Source of the DNA: Gemmata sp. | GTDB lineage: Bacteria; Planctomycetota; Planctomycetia; Gemmatales; Gemmataceae | DNA length: 64,000 nucleotides | Reading direction: 5' to 3' | NCBI GenBank assembly: GCA_025055115.1 | Contig: JANWYJ010000011.1 | Coordinates: 1-64,000 of the forward strand | Notes under the pieces: model-generated | The model's database searches: none | Told to the model about the DNA's origin: nothing | Seen by the model: only the letters and a program-made list of their open reading frames with translations | Shown: in pieces, positions 50,565 through 59,498 of the stretch | Numbering within the stretch: position 1 is the stretch's first letter | Layout of the letters: the number at the start of each line of letters is the position of its first letter | Program-made: the position numbers and the translations under genes

Positions 50565-51824
50565 ATGGGATCACAAGTCCAGTTGCCCAAGTATTCGATC
50601 GGGGTTGGGGATCGGTTCGGGCATCAAGCGCCAGCGCAACTGCGGGCGTGTCAGATGGCCCTGGAAGCCGGGGTAGAAGTCATTCCGGTATGGAATAAGT
50701 CGAACCGAGAACACACGCTCATTGGCTCGGAACCATCCAGCGTGCGGGCCGCGGCGGCCGCCGCGGTCGCCGCTTTGGGTTGGAAACGGCCCTATTTTGT
50801 CGATGCCGATCATATTCGGCTCGATACAGTCGAGCGGTTCTTATCCGCATGCGACTACTTTACCATCGATGTGGCCGATGCGATTGGCCAGCCCGTTGAC
50901 CCCGAGTATGTACAAAAATTTATCAGTTGTCAGGATGCCCTGATCGGCCGCTTGCGGATTCCGGGGGTGTCGAAGCCCTTCACTCTCACTCGACAGGACC
51001 TTGAACAGATCGCGCGTCATTACTTCCAGGCTATCCGCGAGGCCGCAGCAATCTATCGCAAGATCGCCCAAGCGCGCGGTGCGGGCCAGTTTATCACCGA
51101 AGTGTCGATGGATGAAACGGATACGCCGCAAACGCCCGCGGAACTCTTAGTCATTCTCGCCGCGTTGGCATTTGAGCAGGTACCGGTGCAAACCATCGCC
51201 CCGAAATTCACTGGTCGCTTCAACAAAGGTGTCGATTATGTCGGTGATGTTCGGCGATTCGAACGCGAATTCCGCGATGATCTGGCCGTCATCGCGTTTG
51301 CCGTCAAGGAATTTGGTTTACCCTCCGAACTTAAGCTCAGCATTCATTCGGGCAGCGATAAATTCTCCCTTTACCCCCTGATGCGGCAGGCGCTGCGCGA
51401 TAGTGGCGCGGGGCTTCACCTGAAAACCGCGGGAACAACATGGTTAGAAGAGCTGATCGGGTTAGCCGAAAGCGGCCCCGATGGCTTGGCCTTGGTGAAA
51501 GACATTTACACTGACGCTCTCAACCAACGTGAAGCACTCTGCCGGCCGTATGCCACAGTGATCGACATTAACCCGGCTCAGCTGCCGGCGGCGGAGGTGG
51601 TGCAAGGCTGGACCGCCGCGCAATTTATCGCTGCTGTCCGGCACAACCCTACCGATCCGGCGTTCAATCCATCGTTTCGGCAGCTTTTGCATGTGAGTTT
51701 CAAAGTCGCAGCACAGATGGGAGCACGCTATCTCCAGATGCTTCAACGGTGTGAGGATGCCATCGCGCCCAATGTCACCAGGAATCTGTACGAGCGGCAC
51801 ATCAAGCCATTGTTCATTGGCTAA
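50565..51824 (+). CDS. uxaE: Tagaturonate epimerase UxaE-like
   Basis: 419 residues, the length of the family. UxaE interconverts D-tagaturonate and D-fructuronate in the non-phosphorylated galacturonate route. Recognisable segments: YSIGVGDRFGHQ at the start, DADHIRLDTVERFL, EVSMDETDTPQTPAELL, and QTIAPKFTGRFNKGVDYVGD. The conserved D, H and E clusters fit a metal enzyme with a TIM-barrel fold. GGGGTG lies upstream of the ATG. An SDR gene like fructuronate reductase follows 35 bp downstream, so the two would turn tagaturonate into mannonate. Confidence 0.8.
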   Translation: MGSQVQLPKYSIGVGDRFGHQAPAQLRACQMALEAGVEVIPVWNKSNREHTLIGSEPSSVRAAAAAAVAALGWKRPYFVDADHIRLDTVERFLSACDYFTIDVADAIGQPVDPEYVQKFISCQDALIGRLRIPGVSKPFTLTRQDLEQIARHYFQAIREAAAIYRKIAQARGAGQFITEVSMDETDTPQTPAELLVILAALAFEQVPVQTIAPKFTGRFNKGVDYVGDVRRFEREFRDDLAVIAFAVKEFGLPSELKLSIHSGSDKFSLYPLMRQALRDSGAGLHLKTAGTTWLEELIGLAESGPDGLALVKDIYTDALNQREALCRPYATVIDINPAQLPAAEVVQGWTAAQFIAAVRHNPTDPAFNPSFRQLLHVSFKVAAQMGARYLQMLQRCEDAIAPNVTRNLYERHIKPLFIG

Positions 51825-51859
51825 GCCGAACACGCCATCAGCCAAACCGAGGTATCATC

Positions 51860-52669
51860 ATGACGAATCTGTTTGATTTGACCGGAGAAGTCGCGGCGGT
51901 GTTAGGTGGCACCGGAGTTTTGGGCGGAGCCATGGCCGAAGCCCTGGCTGCCGCCGGGGCGGCGGTCGCGGTGGTGGGCCGCAACGAAGAGCGGGGCCGG
52001 GAACGAGTACGGACCATTGAGAAAGCGGGCGGAAAAGCCATTTTCGTATCCGCCGATGCGATGAACCCCGCATCCCTCACGCACGCCCGCGACACGATTC
52101 GCGCCCAGCTGGGGAATATCACAGTTCTGGTGAACGGAGCGGGGGGAAACAAACCGGAAGGCACCGTTGCGCCCGGCGGCGATTTCTGCAAACTGCCCCT
52201 CGATGGCTGGCAGGCAGTTTTCGATCTCAACCTCGTGGGCGGAACGCTGCTTCCCTGCCAAATCTTCGGAGAAACCATGGTCGCCGCCGGTCGAGGCAGC
52301 ATCATCAACATTGCCTCGATGTCGTCGGTGATTCCACTATCGCGCGTGGTGGCCTATTCGGCTTCCAAAGCCGCGGTGTTGAATCTGACACTGTGGCTGG
52401 CCCGTGAATGGGCCACCAAGGGGGTTCGCGTGAATGCCATCTCGCCCGGATTTTTCCCGGCGGAACAAAATCGCCGCCTGCTGATGAACGAAGATGGAAC
52501 ATACACCGATCGCGGTCGCGCGATCATCAACCACACCCCGATGGGACGGTTCGGCAACCCCGAGGAACTCGCTGGCGCGGTGGTGTGGCTGGCCGCGCCA
52601 CGCGCTAGCAGCTTCGTCACGGGCCAGAATATCATCGTCGATGGCGGATTCTCCGCGGTGACGATCTGA
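51860..52669 (+). CDS. SDR oxidoreductase, fructuronate reductase-like
   Basis: 269 residues, a classical short-chain dehydrogenase. The cofactor loop is VLGGTGVLGGAMAEAL (about 14-29), NGAGG follows, the catalytic serine region is IASMSSV, and YSASK carries the Tyr-Lys pair. The end GRFGNPEELAGAVVWLAAP and TGQNIIVDGGFSAVTI resembles the D-mannonate/fructuronate oxidoreductases of the YjmF type. It would reduce D-fructuronate to D-mannonate with NAD(P)H. It follows uxaE by 35 bp on the same strand, which supports a hexuronate role. Confidence 0.8.
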   Translation: MTNLFDLTGEVAAVLGGTGVLGGAMAEALAAAGAAVAVVGRNEERGRERVRTIEKAGGKAIFVSADAMNPASLTHARDTIRAQLGNITVLVNGAGGNKPEGTVAPGGDFCKLPLDGWQAVFDLNLVGGTLLPCQIFGETMVAAGRGSIINIASMSSVIPLSRVVAYSASKAAVLNLTLWLAREWATKGVRVNAISPGFFPAEQNRRLLMNEDGTYTDRGRAIINHTPMGRFGNPEELAGAVVWLAAPRASSFVTGQNIIVDGGFSAVTI

Positions 52670-52770
52670 CATCCCTTGTCCGCAGACTCGGCAAGGTCGT
52701 GCGGCTGCTCACCATCGTGCGTACCAGGGGAGGTTTCTGTTTCTCCGCAATCACTGAAAGGATCACTCCC

Positions 52771-53889
52771 ATGCGTGGTAATGTCTCCAGACTCCTCGGC
52801 GAGTTTGATCCGGAATTGCCCCTGGAACGGGCCTCGACGATTCCCAGTTCGTGGTACACTGCGCCAGAGGTGTACCAACTGGAACGCGATGTGGTATTCG
52901 CACAAACTTGGCAAATCGTCGGTCGCCGCGACCAAGTTGCGCAACCCGGGCAATACCTCACCGCCGACATTGCGGGAGAACCCATTCTGGTGATTCGTGG
53001 GGATGATGGAACTTTACGCGGATTTTTTAATGTGTGCCGGCACCGAGCAGCGCGGCTGTGTACCACAGAATGCGGTACCGTAACCAAGCTCCGCTGCCAT
53101 TACCACGGCTGGACCTACGACTTACGTGGCCAGCTGCGCGGCGTTCCGGAATTTGATGGTGTCGACAATTTCCGCCGCGAGGAAAACGGGCTTCCCCCCA
53201 TCGCCGTGGCCGAGTGGGGACCGTTTGTGGGGGTTCATCTGACCCCACCGCGCCAACCATTGGCCGACTTCATTGCCCCCTTGCGGCTGTGGGCTGAAAA
53301 CGAGCAGCCCTTTGACGGACTAAAGTGGTATGCCCGAAAAACCTACGACTTGGCCTGCAACTGGAAAGTGTATGTCGATAACTATCTGGATGGTGGCTAC
53401 CATGTCAACACGGTCCATCCCGCGTTGGCCGATTCGCTCGACTACAGTCACTACCAAACCACATGCCGCGGCTATACGGTCGTGCAAAGTGCCCCCACCA
53501 AACCCGCCCCCGGCGATGTCGGCCGCACACGTACCGGCAGGGCAGCCTACTGGTGGCTGTACCCCAACTTCATGATCAATTCCTATGCGGGGGTGATGGA
53601 TACCAACTGGGTGCTTCCCCTGGGCGTGGATCGCTGCCGGGTCATTTTCGACTTCTACTTTGCGGAAAACCTGCCCGACGATTTCCGCCAGCAAAGTATC
53701 GCCGTCGCCGAACAAGTTCAGGCCGAAGATATTGGGGTTTGCGAAGAAGTGCAGCGGAATTTGCACAGCCGTAGCTACACCACCGGCCGTTTCAGTGTCA
53801 AACGCGAAAATGGGGGTTATCACTTCCATCAACTGTTGGGGCGGCAGTTGCAAGCTCCGACCCAGGCAGAATTTTCATCACCCATTTGA
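52771..53889 (+). CDS. Rieske non-haem iron oxygenase, large subunit
   Basis: 372 residues from ATG 52771 (GAAAGGA upstream). The Rieske cluster ligands are CRH (in NVCRHRAARLC) and CHYHGW. The mononuclear iron site lies in NWKVYVDNYLDGGYHVNTVH, with H-x4-H, and a later aspartate. The family hydroxylates or demethylates aromatic and quaternary amine substrates, using electrons from a reductase. No reductase or ferredoxin gene is adjacent, so it uses one encoded elsewhere. The next gene is a RarD-type exporter. Substrate is unknown; aromatic ring, choline-like or stachydrine-like compounds are possible. Confidence 0.88.
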   Translation: MRGNVSRLLGEFDPELPLERASTIPSSWYTAPEVYQLERDVVFAQTWQIVGRRDQVAQPGQYLTADIAGEPILVIRGDDGTLRGFFNVCRHRAARLCTTECGTVTKLRCHYHGWTYDLRGQLRGVPEFDGVDNFRREENGLPPIAVAEWGPFVGVHLTPPRQPLADFIAPLRLWAENEQPFDGLKWYARKTYDLACNWKVYVDNYLDGGYHVNTVHPALADSLDYSHYQTTCRGYTVVQSAPTKPAPGDVGRTRTGRAAYWWLYPNFMINSYAGVMDTNWVLPLGVDRCRVIFDFYFAENLPDDFRQQSIAVAEQVQAEDIGVCEEVQRNLHSRSYTTGRFSVKRENGGYHFHQLLGRQLQAPTQAEFSSPI

Positions 53890-53906
53890 TCTGAGGAGTC
53901 TTTTTC

Positions 53907-54899
53907 GTGGGCGACTGCCAAGCGGCGCAGTTCCGATCCGGCCTTGTCTTCGGACTGGTCGCGTATGTGTGGTGGGGGCTAGTGCCGCTGTACTTTGCGG
54001 CGTTGAAGCACGCGGGGGTTGAAGCGTGGGAAATTCTGGCCCACCGGATTACCTGGTCGCTACCAGTGGTCGCGATCCTGTTGATGCTGTCGTCCGGGTT
54101 GGCTGACGTAGTTCGCGTCCTGCGCAGCCGTCGACTGGTTTCCACCCTCACGCTCTCGGCGTTTCTTCTGGCTTTCAATTGGCTGTTGTACATCTACGCG
54201 ACTGTTACCGGCCGTGTCACCGAGGCCAGTTTAGGTTACTACATGATGCCGCTGGTGAATGCTGCGTTCGCGACGCTTTTTCTGAAGGAAAAGCTACGGC
54301 TCGCCCATTATCCGGCGCTCTTTCTGGTAGCTTTAGGCGTGGCGATTCCGTTTGTTTACGCCGGAACATTCACATGGTTGGCGGTGGCCTTGCCGATCAC
54401 CTTCGGCTTCTACGGATTGGTCCGCAAGGTCGCCCCGGTGGATAGTATGACCGGCCTGACGATAGAAACCTTGGTGCTGTTGCCACCATCGCTGGGGTTT
54501 CTCATCGTATTGAGCCTCACGGGTGGGAACCATTTTTCCAGCACCGATGGGCACCTGAACGCGCTGATTGCCGCCAGCGGTGTGGTGACGGTCGTACCGC
54601 TATTGACCTACACCCTGGCCATCCGCCGGCTGCCACTGTTGACGCTCAGTTTCATGCAGTTTATCTCACCGACTGTGCAGATGATCATTGCGGTCACCTG
54701 GTTGGGCGAAGAGTTGAAGCCCGAAATGATGGCCGCGTTTGTGTGCATCTGGTCGGCCGTGGCCATCTTTATCAGCGATACCGCATGGCAGGTGCGACAA
54801 GCACACCGCCGCCACGCCCTCGTGAAATCCCCCCGGTCCAGTGCGGTCATCACCGGCGATGATGAGGTCGCACGCCCAGCCCCCCCGGCAGTCCGTTGA
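53907..54899 (+). CDS. rarD: RarD/EamA family permease
   Basis: 330 residues from a GTG (GAGGAG upstream), ten predicted membrane helices. The start GLVFGLVAYVWWGLVPLYFA and the EILAHRITWSLPVV segment are RarD hallmarks, as are the YAT...TEASLGYYMMPLVN segment and AIRRLPLLTLSFMQFISPTV. RarD members export or import small molecules; a substrate cannot be assigned. It lies 17 bp after the Rieske oxygenase gene, so the two may be co-transcribed. Confidence 0.88.
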   Translation: MGDCQAAQFRSGLVFGLVAYVWWGLVPLYFAALKHAGVEAWEILAHRITWSLPVVAILLMLSSGLADVVRVLRSRRLVSTLTLSAFLLAFNWLLYIYATVTGRVTEASLGYYMMPLVNAAFATLFLKEKLRLAHYPALFLVALGVAIPFVYAGTFTWLAVALPITFGFYGLVRKVAPVDSMTGLTIETLVLLPPSLGFLIVLSLTGGNHFSSTDGHLNALIAASGVVTVVPLLTYTLAIRRLPLLTLSFMQFISPTVQMIIAVTWLGEELKPEMMAAFVCIWSAVAIFISDTAWQVRQAHRRHALVKSPRSSAVITGDDEVARPAPPAVR

Positions 54900-54961
54900 G
54901 TCCATCCAATTCGCCGCTGACCTCAATGGTGAGTGATCGACGACAGTGGGAACGGCATCGG

Positions 54962-56143
54962 TCAGACGCGAATACGATGAATTTCTGACTGCGGCTCGCC
55001 CCCGGTGACGTGAACCCTACCCTGCGCATCGATGTACACATCCACCTCGCTGCGGATGCCAAATTCTGGCAGATAAATGCCCGGCTCGATGCTGAAGCCT
55101 GTGCGTGGGATGATGCGGCGGTCGTCGCGGGTTTCTAGTCCGTCGATGTGGGCTCCGTTGCCATGCACTTCTTGGCCGATGTTGTGTCCTGTCCGGTGGG
55201 TGAAAAAGTCGCCGTAACCGGCTTGTTCGATAACCGCACGGGTTGCTTGATCGACTTCCCACCCGCGGAGTGGCCGCTGGGCGGCGAATGCGTCGTGTAC
55301 GCAGCGAATGCCGGCATCACGGGCCGCGGCGACGATGTGGAAGATCGTGGCGTACCGCTCGGGGACCGTTTCGCCCACATAGGCCACACGCGTATAGTCC
55401 GCGTACACCGCGCGGGGTTGATTGAGCTTCGCCCACAGGTCAATAAGCACCAACGAGCCTCGCTCAATGGGCAAATCCGTAGCGGGGCGGGTGTCGAAGT
55501 GGGGGTCGCCACTGTGCGGGCCAACCGCGACAATCGGCGGGCTGTAGGTGGTCAGGCCATGGTCGGTGAAAAACTGCATAATCCGGGCTTGCACTGCGGT
55601 TTCTAGCACTTTTCCCTGATGGCGGATTTGTTCGGCAATGAAATCGAAGGCCACATCGAAGGCACGGCGGCACAACGCGGCCGCGGCGAAGTGCGTTTGC
55701 TCTTGTTCATCATCCCATGTCGCTTCAAATTGCTGGATGAGGTCGCCAGAGCTGACAATCGAACAACCGCAAGAACGCACTAACTCAATGGTTCCCGCGT
55801 CGACGCGGCTGATGTAGGGGTTGGCATTGCGTTGGCTGTATTCCATCGCCACTTGTTGCGCGCCGGCGACCAATTGGCCAACGCCCGCCTCCAATTCTTG
55901 CCAGCGCCGATAGATGGTTTTGAGGCGTCCCGGGAGGTGGTCGAGCGCTGCAGGTTCGATCGCGTGGACGAGCTTCTTGGGTTCACCCGTCGCGGGGATG
56001 AAGTAGAACCACCGCCGCGACAATTGGGGCATCACCCCCGTGACTCGCTGGGCGAGCAGATTTTGCCCCCGGAAGTCGTAGAGGAGCCAACCGTCGCACC
56101 CGATCTGGCGAATGGCCGCTTGAATCGCATTCAGATCGAACAT
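54962..56143 (-). CDS. M24 family metallopeptidase (Xaa-Pro aminopeptidase-like)
   Basis: 393 residues. The N-terminal 150 residues form the creatinase-type domain (GCDGWLLYDFRGQNLLAQRV). The pita-bread catalytic domain has the metal ligands: D in LVLIDLWAKL, D in DYTRVAYVG, H in HRTGHNIGQEVHG, E in FSIEPGIYLP and E in RSEVDVYI. It removes N-terminal residues before proline or acts on related dipeptides in the cytoplasm. No operon partner; the gene diverges from the cytochrome protein and converges with rarD. Confidence 0.93.
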   Translation of the reverse strand: MFDLNAIQAAIRQIGCDGWLLYDFRGQNLLAQRVTGVMPQLSRRWFYFIPATGEPKKLVHAIEPAALDHLPGRLKTIYRRWQELEAGVGQLVAGAQQVAMEYSQRNANPYISRVDAGTIELVRSCGCSIVSSGDLIQQFEATWDDEQEQTHFAAAALCRRAFDVAFDFIAEQIRHQGKVLETAVQARIMQFFTDHGLTTYSPPIVAVGPHSGDPHFDTRPATDLPIERGSLVLIDLWAKLNQPRAVYADYTRVAYVGETVPERYATIFHIVAAARDAGIRCVHDAFAAQRPLRGWEVDQATRAVIEQAGYGDFFTHRTGHNIGQEVHGNGAHIDGLETRDDRRIIPRTGFSIEPGIYLPEFGIRSEVDVYIDAQGRVHVTGGEPQSEIHRIRV

Positions 56144-56254
56144 AACACATCCTCACTGATTGCGCCTTAACCTAGCTGTTTCGGCTTGCGACTGCCAGCG
56201 TCTTCCGCATAATCAACGTCGTGCCGACCGGTTCCTTCATACAGGCTCACCCTT

Positions 56255-59200
56255 ATGCTTCACCGGGTTGTCATTCTGGCAGTCACGATCCTGGTCACCG
56301 TCCCCACCAGTTGGGCCGTTGAACCCTCGGACCTGAAACCCGGGCTGATCGCCACCTTTCGCGATCTCCCCCCAGCCCCGGCCCGGGAGATTGTTCGCTT
56401 GGAGCCGACGATAGCCATGTCCTTGGCAACGGGCGAATCCCCGCATCCAACACTGAAATCGGGCAAACAGATGGTTTGGCGGGGATATGTGAACTTCAGT
56501 CGCGCTGGGCAATATCGCTTCACAGTGCGCATTCAAGGGGGAACGTTTGAACTGAAAAGCGATGGGCGTGCCGTTGTCAGCGGCCACGGCCCAGCCGATG
56601 CGATTCGTGAGTTCTCATCGCCAGAAATCGCTTCCACTGGCGGCGTCCAACCCATTGAATTGACTCTCGAGCGGACCACCAACACCGGACCGCTTCTATT
56701 AGAAGTTCTCTGGCAAGGACCTGGTTTTATCCGCGAACCGCTGGCCTATCAGTTTGTGGGTCATCTCCCCAAGGAACGACCAGCCCACTTCCAGGAACAA
56801 GTGGCACTCGAACTGGGACGATTTCACTTTGAGGAACTGGCTTGTGTCAAATGTCACAAGCCCGCCGCCAACGACGCGATGGCGAAAACGCTGGTGGAAC
56901 GCTCCGGGCCGAAGCTCACCGAGGTCGCCAAGCGAGCTTATCCTGGGTGGATTTACGCATGGCTCGCCGATCCCGCCAAGATTCGTCCCCACACCACGAT
57001 GCCCCGGTTGTTCCCTGACACCGCTTTGGGAGCCGCGCAACGCTACGCCATCACCCAATACCTCGTCGCCCTCTCGGGAACACCGTTGCCTGTGTACAAA
57101 TACCCAGTTAACCCCCCGAATGACTTGCGCCAGAGCCTGGAACGCGGACGGGTGCTGTACCACACCACGGGTTGTGCCGCCTGTCACAATGATCCACTGC
57201 CCCGCAAACTCAAAGACGACGAGGAGGAAAAGCCCGCTCTCCAGCCTGAAGACTTCCTCTACGGCCTGGGGACACAAGCCGGCCCCACAGCCCAATACCA
57301 CCTCGGCCAACTGGGAAGCAAGACGCGACCCGAAGCCCTGGCCGCCTATCTCCGCGACCCGCTGAAACACAACCCCGCTGGCCGGATGCCGCACATGAAT
57401 CTCAACGATGCCGAAGCCCTCGACATCGCCCGTTACCTCTGCCGCAGCAGCGACGACACGATCACCCCGGATCAACTGCCGCCACCGAAACTGCCCCCCA
57501 CGGAATTGGCCAAAACCGTTCTGGGGAAGGCCACGGCGGCCGAATGGCGTCGCTTCCAGGAACTATTACCGGCTCAGCAGTGGGTGGACCTCGGTTCGCG
57601 GTTGGTTCACACCCACGGATGCCTCAACTGCCACGAAATCATCGAAAAGGGCCAACCCCGAACGGCCTCCTCGGCCTTCCCCCCACTGGATGCGATCCAA
57701 AAGGCCGCAGCGAAAGGTTGCCTGGATGCCCAGCCCGAAGGGGGGACAGCGCCGGTGTATGTTCTTGATGACCGCGACCGCAAGGCCCTTGTCGCTTTTG
57801 TCACAAAGGGTTTGACCGGCCCCGGCGCGGCGGCTTCCGCCTACCAGGCCCGCGTGGCTCTGCGGCGCTTCCACTGCCTCAATTGCCATCCGCGCGACGG
57901 TGAAGGTGGTATTCCCCTGGAATTGGCCGCCCAGATGCAACTTTTCGAGAAAGCCAACAATGCTGACGAAGTCCGCCCGCCGGTTCTGACGGGCATTGGT
58001 CACAAATCGCGCACAGCGTGGTTGAAATCGGTGCTGTTGCACAGTGGGCGCGCGCGACCGTGGATGCCCTTGCGCATGCCGCAATATGGTTCTCACAATG
58101 TCGGCTTTTTACCGGAGGCACTCGCCGCCTTGGAAGGCGTCCGCCCCGACGACACCATTCACAGCGTGGAACGCACCGCGGCGAAAGTCGCGGCCGGGCG
58201 TGAACTGATCGGCAAAGGCGGCTTAGGCTGCGTTTCGTGTCACGACATCGGCGGATTTGCCAACACCGGCACGCGCGGACCGGACCTGGCCACGATCAAT
58301 CAGCGCGTTCGCTATGAGTGGTATGAACGCTGGCTCAGTCAGCCATTGCGGATGTCGCCGGGAACGCGCATGCCGCAAGCGTTCATCGACGGCCGTTCGG
58401 TACAAAAGACTATCTTCGCGGGCGACCCGGGCCAGCAAGCCGAAGCCATGTGGGCGTATCTGGCATTGGGGCCGGGACTGCCACTCCCCGAGGGTTTGGA
58501 ACCGCCCAAGGGGGTTGTCATCACGGTGAAGGACCGGGCCGAAATTTTGCGGACGTTCATGCCCGATGCCGGCAGCCGAGCTATCGCCGTCGGCTATCCG
58601 GGTTCGATCTCGTTAGCGTTCAGCGCCGATGAGTGCCGCATCGCCTATGCCTGGGGTGGCAATTTTCTTGATGCCGCGCCGGTGTGGAATAACCGCGGCG
58701 GCAATCCGGCACGAATTCTGGGTCAGAAGTTCTGGACCGCCCCTCCGGGCCACCCCTGGGGCCTGACGACCCATGGGAAAATCCCGCCCGATTTTCTGGC
58801 ACGCGCCAAACATCCGGCGTTTGGCCGCCCCCTGCCCGATGATCCCCCTCGTATCTATGAGGGCCCTCCCGTGGTGCAATTCCAAGGCTATCGCCTTGGC
58901 AACGATGGCCGCCCGACTTTCCGTTACCGCCTCGATGCCGGTGGTCAAGGGGCCGTCTTGGAGGTCGCGGAAACCCCTGCGCCGCTACAGCACCCACTCG
59001 CCAACGGTCTGTCCCGTCGCTTTGAAGTCCAACTACCGCGCGAGTATCATACCTGGTTCTGGGCTGGTCGAACCGCTACCAACCCGCGCATTTTCACCAG
59101 CAACGGGTCCGAACGGAAGTGGGATGCTACCGCGGAGGAACTCACCGATTTCGCTGACGGCGGACGTGTTGTCCTACCCGACGGGGAGCGGGCGGTGGTC

Positions 59201-59383
59201 CTCACAACCCGAGGGCTTCCCGAGGGGGCAACGTGGCGCTTTGTCCCCGACAAAGCTCAGGGCTGGCTGGCCCTGGTGCATATTCCCCCGCCCAAAACGC
59301 CCGGTCCTGTCCAATTCACCTTGGAGGTGTGGGCACTACCGAAAAATGACGACAATTTCCTCAAGGAATTCTTCGGCCCCTAG
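56255..59383 (+). CDS. Secreted PA14/pentahaem cytochrome c protein
   Basis: 1042 residues with a signal peptide (MLHRVVILAVTILVTVPTSW). Residues about 25-165 resemble a PA14 beta-sandwich (MVWRGYVNFSRAGQYRFTVR, then GTFELKSDG). Five haem motifs follow: CVKCH, CAACH, CLNCH, CLNCH and CVSCH, spread over about 190-670, each within a cytochrome c-like fold (KMPR/TRMPQ style methionine regions). The C-terminal 250 residues are another beta-rich domain (GSRAIAVGYPGSISLAFSAD). Planctomycetes encode many such proteins; they are thought to act in periplasmic redox reactions coupled to carbohydrate breakdown. The exact reaction is unknown. Confidence 0.85.
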   Translation: MLHRVVILAVTILVTVPTSWAVEPSDLKPGLIATFRDLPPAPAREIVRLEPTIAMSLATGESPHPTLKSGKQMVWRGYVNFSRAGQYRFTVRIQGGTFELKSDGRAVVSGHGPADAIREFSSPEIASTGGVQPIELTLERTTNTGPLLLEVLWQGPGFIREPLAYQFVGHLPKERPAHFQEQVALELGRFHFEELACVKCHKPAANDAMAKTLVERSGPKLTEVAKRAYPGWIYAWLADPAKIRPHTTMPRLFPDTALGAAQRYAITQYLVALSGTPLPVYKYPVNPPNDLRQSLERGRVLYHTTGCAACHNDPLPRKLKDDEEEKPALQPEDFLYGLGTQAGPTAQYHLGQLGSKTRPEALAAYLRDPLKHNPAGRMPHMNLNDAEALDIARYLCRSSDDTITPDQLPPPKLPPTELAKTVLGKATAAEWRRFQELLPAQQWVDLGSRLVHTHGCLNCHEIIEKGQPRTASSAFPPLDAIQKAAAKGCLDAQPEGGTAPVYVLDDRDRKALVAFVTKGLTGPGAAASAYQARVALRRFHCLNCHPRDGEGGIPLELAAQMQLFEKANNADEVRPPVLTGIGHKSRTAWLKSVLLHSGRARPWMPLRMPQYGSHNVGFLPEALAALEGVRPDDTIHSVERTAAKVAAGRELIGKGGLGCVSCHDIGGFANTGTRGPDLATINQRVRYEWYERWLSQPLRMSPGTRMPQAFIDGRSVQKTIFAGDPGQQAEAMWAYLALGPGLPLPEGLEPPKGVVITVKDRAEILRTFMPDAGSRAIAVGYPGSISLAFSADECRIAYAWGGNFLDAAPVWNNRGGNPARILGQKFWTAPPGHPWGLTTHGKIPPDFLARAKHPAFGRPLPDDPPRIYEGPPVVQFQGYRLGNDGRPTFRYRLDAGGQGAVLEVAETPAPLQHPLANGLSRRFEVQLPREYHTWFWAGRTATNPRIFTSNGSERKWDATAEELTDFADGGRVVLPDGERAVVLTTRGLPEGATWRFVPDKAQGWLALVHIPPPKTPGPVQFTLEVWALPKNDDNFLKEFFGP

Positions 59384-59498
59384 CCGATCAGGTCCGTCCA
59401 AGCGAACGACAAGCCAACGCCGTATGAAAATGTGAAGAGAACGTCGTGCTCCCGCGAAGAAGTCGCGGCAGCGGCTGAGGCATATCGGGACTTTATCC

